From contig CAMLGZ010000040.1 in assembly GCA_946479745.1 (NCBI GenBank), positions 1 through 13,663 on the forward strand: 13,663 nt of DNA, in the 5' to 3' direction. Of this stretch, positions 6,184-12,301 are shown in pieces. A model generated the notes under the pieces. It did not search any database and was not told where the DNA came from. It saw only the letters and a list, made by a program, of their open reading frames with translations. The stretch's first letter is position 1. Every line of letters begins with the position of its first letter. This stretch comes from an uncultured Pseudoxanthomonas sp. (lineage in GTDB: Bacteria > Pseudomonadota > Gammaproteobacteria > Xanthomonadales > Xanthomonadaceae). A program made the translations under genes and the position numbers.

Positions 6184-7217
6184 ACGGCTTTGGAGGCAAT
6201 GCTCCAGACAACGCGAGCATGCTCGCCCCGATGCTGACTGCCGACGACTACCATCCGCCCAAATGGCTGCATAACCCGCACCTGCAATCGGTGCTGAGTT
6301 CCAGTGGCCTGCGCCGCCGTCGTGGCCTGCGCGCGCTCAACGCCACCGGTGCGGTGACCACCGAGCATATCTTCGACGGCGGCGATGGCGTGCGCCTGCA
6401 GGGCTGGCACAGCGCAGTGCCGGGCAAGACGTCCAGCGGCCTGGCGTTGCTGCTGCACGGCTGGGAAGGCAGCACCGAATCCAGCTACATGCGCATGACT
6501 GCCGCGCGCCTGCTCGAGGCCGGTTTCGAAGTGGTGCGCTTGAACTTCCGCGACCACGGCGGCACCCACCATCTCAACGAAGAAATCTTCCACTCCAACC
6601 GGTTGGACGAAGTAGTCAACGCGGCCGTCGACGTGGCCCGTCGCTTCCCGCACCGCAGGTTCGTGGCGGCCGGCTATTCATTGGGCGGAAATTTCGTGCT
6701 GCGCCTGGCCTTGCGCGCGCCGCTGGTCGGCCTGCCGTTGGCGCGGGTGGCATCGGTTTGCCCGGTACTGGACCCTTCCGCATCGCTGATGGGCATGGAA
6801 GAAGGGTTGCCGCTGTACCACTGGTATTTCCAGCGCAAGTGGCGGCACTCGCTGGAGCGCAAGCGCGAGCTGTTTCCCGAGCGCCACAACTACGACGACG
6901 AAACCCTGGCCAAGAGCGTACGCGACCTGACCAAGTGGATGGTCGAGCGGCATACCGATTTCGGCACCATCGACGATTATTTCGAAGGTTATTCCATCGC
7001 CGGCAGCCGCCTTGGCGGGCTGACGGTGCCGGCCGATATCCTGATGGCCGAGGACGACCCGGTCATTCCTTTCGCCCATTTCCAGGCCTGGCAATTGCCG
7101 GCGCTGGCGCATCTGGAGACCGCGCGCTGGGGCGGGCACTGCGGGTTCATCGAAAACGCGGCCTGCGACGGTTTCGGCGAGCGCTGGGTAACCGGACGTC
7201 TGTTGCAGGACGTTTGA
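6180..7217 (+). CDS. Alpha/beta hydrolase, YheT family
   Basis: A 345-residue serine hydrolase. The family-specific N-terminal motif WLHNPHLQSVL (residues 29-39) marks the YheT/ABHD1-3-like group. The oxyanion strand is LLLHGWEGS (90-98), the nucleophile elbow GYSLGG (165-170, Ser167), the acid AEDDPVIP (Asp292 or Asp293) and the base WGGHCGF (His320). All triad residues are present and the length matches the family. Eukaryotic relatives include phospholipase- or lipase-like enzymes; bacterial YheT has esterase activity of unknown physiological substrate. No signal peptide is seen, so it is cytoplasmic. ATGA overlap with the acyltransferase upstream suggests the pair act in the same acyl-lipid process, but that is inference. 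YheT-type fold is near certain; the substrate is unknown. Confidence 0.88.
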   Translation: MNGFGGNAPDNASMLAPMLTADDYHPPKWLHNPHLQSVLSSSGLRRRRGLRALNATGAVTTEHIFDGGDGVRLQGWHSAVPGKTSSGLALLLHGWEGSTESSYMRMTAARLLEAGFEVVRLNFRDHGGTHHLNEEIFHSNRLDEVVNAAVDVARRFPHRRFVAAGYSLGGNFVLRLALRAPLVGLPLARVASVCPVLDPSASLMGMEEGLPLYHWYFQRKWRHSLERKRELFPERHNYDDETLAKSVRDLTKWMVERHTDFGTIDDYFEGYSIAGSRLGGLTVPADILMAEDDPVIPFAHFQAWQLPALAHLETARWGGHCGFIENAACDGFGERWVTGRLLQDV

Positions 7218-7240
7218 CCGGGTGCGCAAGTCCGGGCGGC

Positions 7241-7246
7241 TAGAAT
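7241..7246 (+). promoter_or_regulatory. Possible -10 element, TPR-sulfotransferase gene
   Basis: TAGAAT matches a sigma-70 -10 hexamer and lies 28 bases before the ATG at 7275, in a 57-base gap. The nearest good -35 match, TTGACC at 7214-7219, is 21 bases upstream, longer than the usual 17, so the promoter is only tentative. Confidence 0.35.
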
Positions 7247-7274
7247 AGGGGTTTATTCAACGCTGCCGGATTCC

Positions 7275-9341
7275 ATGCAAGACAAGATCACCGACGCCCT
7301 GCGCCGCAATGCGGCGGAAGAAGCCCTCATCTACGCGCGCGAATGGATCCACCAGAGTCCGGACGATGCCCAGGCGCATCGTTGGCTGGCGGTGGCCTCC
7401 CAGCAACGTGGCGACCACTCCGACGCCTTGCGCAGCATCGAGCGCGCCATCGAGCTGGCGCCCGAGAACGACGCCCTGCAATTGGTGCGCGCCAACCTGC
7501 TGATCGCAGGAAGGCAATGGGAAGAGGCGAACGCGGCGCTGAACAGGGCCAGCGACCTCAACCCCAACCAGTTGGGCGCCTATCTGATGCAGGCGCAGCT
7601 GGCGCTGGGCCGCGGCGACCTGGACGAAGCCGAACGCCTGAACCGCCTGGCGTCGCGGGTGGCGCCGGATCACCCGCAGCTGGCGGTCGTCGAGGGCATG
7701 CTCGCCTTGCAGCGCGGCAACGTGGACAGCGGGTTGAAGCGGGTCTCGGCCGCTTTGCAGCAGGTGCCGGACGACGTGCAGCTGCGTTACGTACTTGGCT
7801 TTCTGTACCTGCGCAAACAGCACTGGGCCTTCGCCGAACAGGCATTCCGTGGCGTGGTCGACCAACTGCCGGACGCTCGCAATCTTCGCGCATTGATCGC
7901 CGATCTGATCAACCGCCAAGGCCGGCCGGCCGAAGCGGCTGCGGAGCTCGCTCCGCTTTTGGCTGATCCGGCGACGGCCACACCCGTGATCAAGCGCGCC
8001 GCTGGCCTGCTGCACGTCGCCGCCGGTCAAGTCGAACAGGCGCTGCCCCTGCTGCGCAGCGCGCTCGCCCTCCAGCCCACCGATCTGCCGACGTTGCAAG
8101 GGCTGGTGGCCGCGTGGCGCGCGTTGGAATTGGAGGACGACGCCCGAGCCTCGCTGGAAGCGGCTCTGGCCACCACCACCGATGCCCCCGACCTGTGGCG
8201 CGCCCGCCTGGTGTTCACGCCGGATGCCGACACCTGGCGTGCGGTGATCGAACGCTGGGCTGCGGCCATGCCGAAGTCGACGCTGCCGCTGGAAATCCTG
8301 CTGCAACGGCAGCAGCAAGACGGTGACCGCGGCGCGGCCGAGGCCACCGCAGCGCGCCTGTTGAAATTGGCGCCCAGCCACCCGGAAGCGCGCCTGCAGG
8401 TGCTGGATGGGCTGATGGTCCAGAATCCTGGAGCGGCAATTGCCCAGATCGATGCCTGGCTGGCGGCCGCCACCGACCCTTCCGAGCGTCGATTCCTGCT
8501 GGGCCTGCTGGGTTTAAGCCAAGACCGGGCCGGACAGTCCGCCAAGGCGGTGGCCGCGTGGTCGCAGATGCAGAGCGAACTGGTGTCGCAGCTGGTGCCG
8601 TTGCCGCCCCTGAGCGCGCCGCGCATGGAATGGCCCGAACTGGCGCCCACCTCCGTAAACGCCGCCAAAGTGATGTTCCTGTGGGGGCCGCCCGGTTCGG
8701 GCGTCGAAAAACTGGCTGCGGTCATGGCCGCCGCGGGAGATCCGTTCCGCGCCGATCGCTTCGGGCCGCAACCGCCACAGGATGGCTTCCAGAACTATGC
8801 CGTCATCGATGGACTAGCCTCCGGCAAGCTGTCAGGCCAAGAGGTGGCCGCGCGCTGGCGCCAGGCACTGCCGTCGCGCCAGTTGGCCTCGGGCGATGTT
8901 TTCGACTGGCTGCCCTGGTGGGACAACACGCTGCTGATCTCGCTGCGTCCGCATGTGCGCGAAGGCATGCTGATGATGGCCATCCGCGATCCGCGCGACA
9001 TGCTGTTGGACTGGCTGGCCTTCGGATCGGCCGCGCCGTTCGCCATGCCGTCGGTGCAGGAGGCCGCGACTTGGTTGGCCGGTTCGCTCAGTCAGGCCGC
9101 GGCGTTGTTCGAGAACCAGTGGTATCCCAACCGCGTGGTCCGCACCGATACGATCGGCAACGATCCGCGGGTCGCTGCCGAGCTGATCGGCGAAGCCCTG
9201 CTGCTGTCGATGCCGGCGCCGCTCGCGATCGGCCCGGCGCACTTCCCGACCGGTCATTGGCGCCATTACCGCGAAGCGCTGGGCGACGCGTTCGCCGTGC
9301 TTGCGCCGATCGCGCAGCGGATGGGTTACCCGGAAACCTGA
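7275..9341 (+). CDS. TPR-repeat protein with C-terminal sulfotransferase-like domain
   Basis: 688 residues in two parts. Residues 1 to about 440 are helical tetratricopeptide-type repeats: A-x-x-W-L-A-V...A-L-R-S-I-E-R-A-I-E-L-A-P near 36-63, and similar units near 80-97, 104-131, 171-199 and 244-270. From about 464 a sulfotransferase-type domain begins with a P-loop-like FLWGPPGSGVEKL (468-480). It has MMAIRDPRDMLLDW (567-580), the region that binds the 3'-phosphate of PAPS in the family. It closes with TGHWRHYREALGD and a final GYPE, as in protein or carbohydrate sulfotransferases. The P-loop differs from the usual G-x-P-R-S-G-T-T, having Gly-Ser-Gly-Val-Glu, so activity is uncertain. TPR-sulfotransferases transfer sulfate from PAPS to a protein or glycan acceptor. 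No signal peptide is seen. The architecture is well supported; acceptor and activity are unknown. The ribosome site is weak. Confidence 0.85.
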   Translation: MQDKITDALRRNAAEEALIYAREWIHQSPDDAQAHRWLAVASQQRGDHSDALRSIERAIELAPENDALQLVRANLLIAGRQWEEANAALNRASDLNPNQLGAYLMQAQLALGRGDLDEAERLNRLASRVAPDHPQLAVVEGMLALQRGNVDSGLKRVSAALQQVPDDVQLRYVLGFLYLRKQHWAFAEQAFRGVVDQLPDARNLRALIADLINRQGRPAEAAAELAPLLADPATATPVIKRAAGLLHVAAGQVEQALPLLRSALALQPTDLPTLQGLVAAWRALELEDDARASLEAALATTTDAPDLWRARLVFTPDADTWRAVIERWAAAMPKSTLPLEILLQRQQQDGDRGAAEATAARLLKLAPSHPEARLQVLDGLMVQNPGAAIAQIDAWLAAATDPSERRFLLGLLGLSQDRAGQSAKAVAAWSQMQSELVSQLVPLPPLSAPRMEWPELAPTSVNAAKVMFLWGPPGSGVEKLAAVMAAAGDPFRADRFGPQPPQDGFQNYAVIDGLASGKLSGQEVAARWRQALPSRQLASGDVFDWLPWWDNTLLISLRPHVREGMLMMAIRDPRDMLLDWLAFGSAAPFAMPSVQEAATWLAGSLSQAAALFENQWYPNRVVRTDTIGNDPRVAAELIGEALLLSMPAPLAIGPAHFPTGHWRHYREALGDAFAVLAPIAQRMGYPET

Positions 9342-9360
9342 TCGGTCACAGGAGACAAAG

Positions 9361-9975
9361 ATGCGCATCCACAGCGACAGCTTCGCCAACGGCAAGACGA
9401 TCCCGGCCGAATTCGCCATGGACCGGGGCGATGGATTCGCGGGCAACCGCAATCCGCACCTGGCCTGGGAAAACGTTCCCGGGGGCGCACGGTCGTTCGC
9501 GTTGTTGTGCATAGATCCGGATGCGCCGACGGTGCCTGAAACCGTGGGTCGCGGCGATCTTGAGATTCCGGTGGAACAACCGCGCGGGGATTTCATTCAC
9601 TGGACGATGATCGACATCGCCGCCGATGTGCGCCTGATCGAAGCAGGCAGCTGCAGCGACGGGATCACGCCGAAGGGCAAGCGGAATCCGCCGGGTCCAC
9701 CGGGTGCGCGTCAGGGATTGAACGATTACACCGGCTGGTTCGCCGGCGATGCGGACATGGGCGGCGATTATTTCGGTTACGACGGCCCGTATCCGCCGTT
9801 CAACGACCTGCGCACGCACCGGTATTTCTTCCGCTTGTTCGCACTGGACGTGGAAAAGCTCGATGTGTCCGAGCGCTTCACCGCAGCAGACGTGTTCCAT
9901 GCCATGCACGGTCACGTGCTTGGCGAAGCGCTCGTGTACGGCACTTACTCGCTGAATGTGAAAGCCAAGGGCTGA
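9361..9975 (+). CDS. YbhB/YbcL family Raf kinase inhibitor-like (PEBP) protein
   Basis: A 204-residue phosphatidylethanolamine-binding protein fold. Family motifs appear in order: CIDPDAP (residues 50-56), GDFIHWTMID (76-85), then GYDGPYPP with HRYFFRLFALD (139-163). Together these build the anion-binding pocket. Bacterial YbhB/YbcL proteins bind small anionic ligands and have no settled enzymatic role; the 'Raf kinase inhibitor' name is by homology only. There is no signal peptide, so it is probably cytoplasmic like YbhB rather than periplasmic like YbcL. ACAGGAGA (9348-9355) sits correctly before ATG 9361, which rules out upstream in-frame starts within the TPR gene. The 19-base gap to the TPR-sulfotransferase suggests co-transcription. 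Genes converge after it, with a REP pair filling the gap. The family is confident. Confidence 0.92.
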   Translation: MRIHSDSFANGKTIPAEFAMDRGDGFAGNRNPHLAWENVPGGARSFALLCIDPDAPTVPETVGRGDLEIPVEQPRGDFIHWTMIDIAADVRLIEAGSCSDGITPKGKRNPPGPPGARQGLNDYTGWFAGDADMGGDYFGYDGPYPPFNDLRTHRYFFRLFALDVEKLDVSERFTAADVFHAMHGHVLGEALVYGTYSLNVKAKG

Positions 9976-9984
9976 TGTTCTCTT

Positions 9985-10135
9985 GTAGGAGCGACGCGAG
10001 TCGCGAGGTTCTCAAACCACCAGCACCAGCACAAATGATCCGCCGCAGCCGCAACCGATCGACACCAATCTATTGAGATTGCACGAAGCGCGACGCCAGA
10101 TGAAATCACTGTTTCGCGACTCGCGTCGCTCCTAC
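9985..10135. repeat. REP pair (GTAG-headed, SMAG-like) between convergent genes
   Basis: Left copy 9985-10008 reads GTAGGAGCGACGCGAG then TCGCGAGG. Right copy 10114-10135 is the exact inverse of its first 22 bases. Each forms a GCGAC-GCGA-GTCGC hairpin with the GTAG head at its outer end. About 105 bases of unrelated non-coding sequence separate them. The element fills almost the whole gap between the convergent PEBP and META-lipoprotein genes, starting 9 bases after one stop and ending 10 bases before the other. It may therefore act as a two-way transcription end as well as a mobile repeat. Confidence 0.85.
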
Positions 10136-10145
10136 GAAGGGTGCG

Positions 10146-10961
10146 TCACCGCTTCACTGTTTCCGATTCGACCACCATGTCCAGTACATAGGCGACCGAC
10201 GAGGCGTCGGCCGGCACCGGATCGCGCTTGTAGCGCTTCACCCGCAACACGTTGCGGACGCCGGCTTCATGGGTATAGCCCTCGATCCCTTCGTAGAAGT
10301 TCCGGAATTCGCCGGCCGTCCCGGTCTTGATGCCTTGCGCGTCGTACTTGATTTCACGCACCTGCAGGCACTTCATGTCAGGGATCAGCGGATGGTTGCA
10401 GGGTTTGGTCTGCGCCGCGACTTCGAGGAAGGCGGTTTCGCCAGGGCCGCCATAGCGGGTTTCGGCGGTGGGTTCGCCTTTGAACGTCAGCACATCGCCG
10501 TTGCTGCCGGTCAGCGTCAGCATAGGCGCATCGCCCGACTGCAGCGCGAAGGTCGATTCCGCTTCCAGGCGCTTGCCGATTTCCTGGTCCAGCGCCATCA
10601 GTTTGGCGTCGGCGCAGGCCATCAGGGTCGACGCCAGCCGGTCGAACTTCAGCTTGTCGCCCTCGACCGAATAGGCGCCGCCCATGTGGTTGCAGGTGTT
10701 GCCGACACTGACGCGTCCTTCCGCGAAATCGAGCTGCAGCGGTTTGTCCGCGTTGACGAAAAGCGCGTCGATGCGGTTTCCGCTGGTGTCTTTGGCTTCG
10801 CTCAACCGCCAGTGATAAGCGGAAAGAGCGGTCGTATCGGCCGGCGCGGGTTGTGTTGCGGCGGGAGCGGTGGAGGTAGGCGGTGTAACGGGCTCACCTT
10901 GCGGAGTCTTGGCGCAGGCAGCCAGCGCGAGCGGCAGCATCAGAATCAGATAGCGTTTCAT
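10146..10961 (-). CDS. Lipoprotein with META (HslJ-like) and DUF4377 domains
   Basis: 271 residues starting MKRYLILMLPLALAACAK. This is a textbook lipoprotein signal with lipobox L-A-A-C (Cys16), so the protein is exported and lipid-anchored; Ala17 rather than Asp at +2 favours the outer membrane. A Pro/Thr/Ala-rich linker (20-44) leads to a META domain with GNTCNHMGGAYSVEGDKLKF and LASTLMACAD (87-118), the conserved core of HslJ-like proteins. From about 168 comes a DUF4377 domain: FLEVAAQTKPC, MKCLQVREI, FYEGIEGYTHEAGV and VLDMVVE. META proteins are linked to heat and novobiocin tolerance in E. coli, but the mechanism is unknown. The start is the ATG at 10961, with GGAG 6 bases before it. 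An in-frame ATG at 11003 would place 14 extra residues ahead of a perfect signal peptide and is rejected. It is flanked on both sides by REP pairs. Confidence 0.88.
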   Translation of the reverse strand: MKRYLILMLPLALAACAKTPQGEPVTPPTSTAPAATQPAPADTTALSAYHWRLSEAKDTSGNRIDALFVNADKPLQLDFAEGRVSVGNTCNHMGGAYSVEGDKLKFDRLASTLMACADAKLMALDQEIGKRLEAESTFALQSGDAPMLTLTGSNGDVLTFKGEPTAETRYGGPGETAFLEVAAQTKPCNHPLIPDMKCLQVREIKYDAQGIKTGTAGEFRNFYEGIEGYTHEAGVRNVLRVKRYKRDPVPADASSVAYVLDMVVESETVKR

Positions 10962-10967
10962 TTCATT

Positions 10968-10971
10968 CTCC
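10968..10971 (-). promoter_or_regulatory. Ribosome binding site deciding the META-lipoprotein start
   Basis: GGAG on the minus strand, 6 bases before the ATG at 10961, within CCGGAGA. It supports starting at the lipoprotein signal rather than at the upstream in-frame ATG. Confidence 0.65.
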
Positions 10972-11030
10972 GGTGATGGATTCAGGCAAACGCATCGACG
11001 CAATGAATGGGGTGAAATATCCGGACCGAC

Positions 11031-11098
11031 GTAGGAGCGATGTAGGACCGACGTGAGTCGCGAAACAATAGATCAATCGCGACTCACGTCGCTCCTAC
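11031..11098. repeat. REP pair (GTAG-headed, SMAG-like) with a duplicated head
   Basis: The right copy (11077-11098, inverse strand) reads GTAGGAGCGACG then TGAGTCGCGA. This is the same family as the pair near 10000, with one base changed in the loop. The left copy (11042-11063) differs from it by one base (GGACCG for GGAGCG). It is preceded by an extra head fragment, GTAGGAGCGAT, at 11031-11041. Left and right are separated by only 13 bases (11064-11076), so they can form a long cruciform stem. The pair lies between uppP and the META lipoprotein gene, 16 bases after the uppP stop. Confidence 0.85.
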
Positions 11099-11114
11099 CC
11101 TCCTATCAGTCCGG

Positions 11115-11969
11115 TCAACTCCCCGCAGGCACCAGCAGCAGCAACACTACGCCCAACACCAGACGATAAATGGCGAACGCGGTGAAGCGGTGACTCTGGA
11201 TATAGCTCAGCAGCCATTTCACCGCGATGAAGGCGGTGACGGCCGAAGCGACGAAAGCGACGGCGAACGCCGTCCAGTCTTCGTTCGCTGCCTGGCCCGA
11301 TCGCAACACATCGATCAGCTCATAACCGGTGGCCGCGAACATGGTCGGAATGCCGACCAGGAAGGCGAATTCGGTTGCCGCGGGACGGTTGGTGGTGCCG
11401 GCGAGCAGGGCCACGAAGATGGTAGCGGACGACCGGGAAGTTCCGGGAAACACGCCCGCCACGACCTGCGCTATGCCGACCAGGATCGCGACGGTCCAGG
11501 TGATCTCGCTGCGCTCTCCCAGCGCGCGGGCGCGGCGGGCAGCGAAGTATTCGGCGGCCATCATCCAGATACCGCCGAGGATCAGCGCCCAGGCGATCGG
11601 CGTGACCGCGGTCGGAAGTTCGAAGCCCAGCTTCTTCACCAGCACGCCGAGTACGGCGGTAGCGCCGAAGGCGACCGCCAGTTTCAGCATGTAGTCGCGC
11701 GCCAGCACCGGGCTCAGCGCCATGCCGGCAGGGTCGCGGCCGGCGGGCGCACCACGGCCGAAGAACCCCATCGCCAGATCCCACAGCCGTTGCCTGTAGA
11801 TCAGCACTACGGCCAGGATCGCGCCGGCCTGGATGCCGATGTTGAACAGATCGCTGCGATGGCCCAGCCAGCGCTCGGCGATCAGCAGGTGCCCGGTGCT
11901 GGAGATGGGCAGGAATTCGGTAATGCCTTCGATGACGCCGAGGAGCAGGGCTTTGAGCAGATCGATCAT
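11115..11969 (-). CDS. uppP: Undecaprenyl-diphosphatase UppP (BacA family)
   Basis: A 284-residue polytopic inner-membrane protein rich in hydrophobic helices. The catalytic N-terminal motif EGITEFLPISSTGHLL is at residues 14-29 (Glu14, Glu18, Ser24 and His27 region). The second conserved motif PGTSRSSATI is at 176-185, with Arg180. Both active-site segments and the family length are intact. UppP removes one phosphate from undecaprenyl pyrophosphate, recycling the lipid carrier for peptidoglycan and other envelope polymers, and its overproduction gives bacitracin resistance. ATG at 11969-11967 begins directly with the first amphipathic helix MIDLLKALLLGVIEG. No strong ribosome site precedes it. 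It is transcribed divergently from glnA, 332 bases away, and is followed on the same strand by the META lipoprotein beyond a REP pair. Confidence 0.95.
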   Translation of the reverse strand: MIDLLKALLLGVIEGITEFLPISSTGHLLIAERWLGHRSDLFNIGIQAGAILAVVLIYRQRLWDLAMGFFGRGAPAGRDPAGMALSPVLARDYMLKLAVAFGATAVLGVLVKKLGFELPTAVTPIAWALILGGIWMMAAEYFAARRARALGERSEITWTVAILVGIAQVVAGVFPGTSRSSATIFVALLAGTTNRPAATEFAFLVGIPTMFAATGYELIDVLRSGQAANEDWTAFAVAFVASAVTAFIAVKWLLSYIQSHRFTAFAIYRLVLGVVLLLLVPAGS

Positions 11970-12053
11970 GAATTGGGGTCTGGATGGGGGTGTAATGGCT
12001 TCGGGCAGTCAAAGGGCCTGGCCGCCTGAAGAGGGCAGCCGCCTCAAAAGGAT

Positions 12054-12081
12054 CGTCATCCCAGCTTTCGCTGGGATGACG
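12054..12081. repeat. Dispersed hairpin repeat (GTCATCCCAGC family), terminator-like
   Basis: A perfect 12-base-pair stem, CGTCATCCCAGC paired with GCTGGGATGACG, over a TTTC loop, followed on the plus strand by ACTTTTTTA. It looks like an intrinsic terminator, but no plus-strand gene ends nearby: uppP starts at 11969 on the other strand and glnA starts downstream. Sequence of this kind translates to V-I-P-A-F-A-G-M-T, a peptide repeatedly seen in spurious gene calls from many proteobacteria, which marks it as a widespread repeat family. It could still shield glnA from read-through transcription. Confidence 0.75.
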
Positions 12082-12139
12082 ACTTTTTTACGGGCCACGT
12101 TTGGTGCGACGGCTCCCCCAAGAATAGTGGATTTATAAA

Positions 12140-12154
12140 GCACCAATAAGGTGC
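12140..12154. promoter_or_regulatory. NtrC-type enhancer site upstream of glnA
   Basis: GCACC-AATAA-GGTGC is a perfect palindrome with the 5-base spacer of the enterobacterial NtrC consensus (TGCACY-N5-GGTGCA), and a further A on the right also fits. Its centre is about 128 bases upstream of the predicted start site near 12275, within the distance typical of NtrC enhancers at glnA. NtrC-phosphate bound here would activate the sigma-54 promoter when nitrogen is scarce. Direct binding is inferred from the match. Confidence 0.75.
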
Positions 12155-12248
12155 AATTTCTACGCGAAAATCCCCAGAACTGTGCATAAGACGTCTATCT
12201 GTGACGCGTCGCACCATACAAATCAGCCACTTACGGTGCTTCCAACCT

Positions 12249-12264
12249 TGGCATGCGGCTTGCA
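12249..12264 (+). promoter_or_regulatory. Sigma-54 (RpoN) promoter of glnA
   Basis: TGGCATG-CGGC-TTGCA matches the sigma-54 consensus TGGCAYR-N4-TTGCW at every defined position. The -24 GG is at 12250-12251 and the -12 GC at 12262-12263. This predicts a start near 12275 and a leader of about 27 bases containing GAGG (12291-12294), 7 bases before the glnA ATG. With the NtrC-type palindrome upstream it forms a classical nitrogen-regulated promoter. Confidence 0.88.
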
Positions 12265-12301
12265 ATAGGTACCTCACTCATTTCCAACCCGAGGTTCCAA
12301 G

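Larger units (their letters stand above)
11970..12301. other. Divergent intergenic region between uppP and glnA
   Basis: 332 bases without a credible gene. From the uppP side it holds about 80 bases with nothing recognisable, a perfect dispersed hairpin (12054-12081), then an AT-richer stretch. That stretch has an NtrC-type palindrome (12140-12154), three further GGTGC/GCACC half-sites, the sigma-54 promoter (12249-12264) and the glnA ribosome site (GAGG, 12291-12294). No clear uppP promoter is seen. Small open frames across it are products of the repeat and are not considered genes. Confidence 0.8.

Noticed and set aside
7257..8381. Minus-strand open frame of 374 codons opposite the TPR-sulfotransferase gene
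   Set aside because: Composition is Gln/Gly/Arg/Val-heavy with no motifs, and it lies wholly within the TPR region on the other strand.
10269..10976. Plus-strand open frame of 235 codons
   Set aside because: It is antisense to the META/DUF4377 lipoprotein, which has a lipobox, a ribosome site and recognisable domains.
10959..11003. Upstream ATG start for the META lipoprotein (11003)
   Set aside because: It would place 14 residues before a perfect lipoprotein signal peptide, and GGAG is correctly spaced only for the ATG at 10961.
11190..12029. Plus-strand open frame of 279 codons
   Set aside because: It is antisense to uppP. The translation is low in hydrophobic residues and has no family motif.
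12054..12090. Intrinsic terminator for a gene
   Set aside because: The hairpin and T-tract are perfect, but no plus-strand gene lies upstream of it, so it is listed as a repeat with terminator-like form.
11833..12138. Small plus-strand frame containing V-I-P-A-F-A-G-M-T
   Set aside because: That peptide is the known translation product of a dispersed hairpin repeat and not evidence of a gene.
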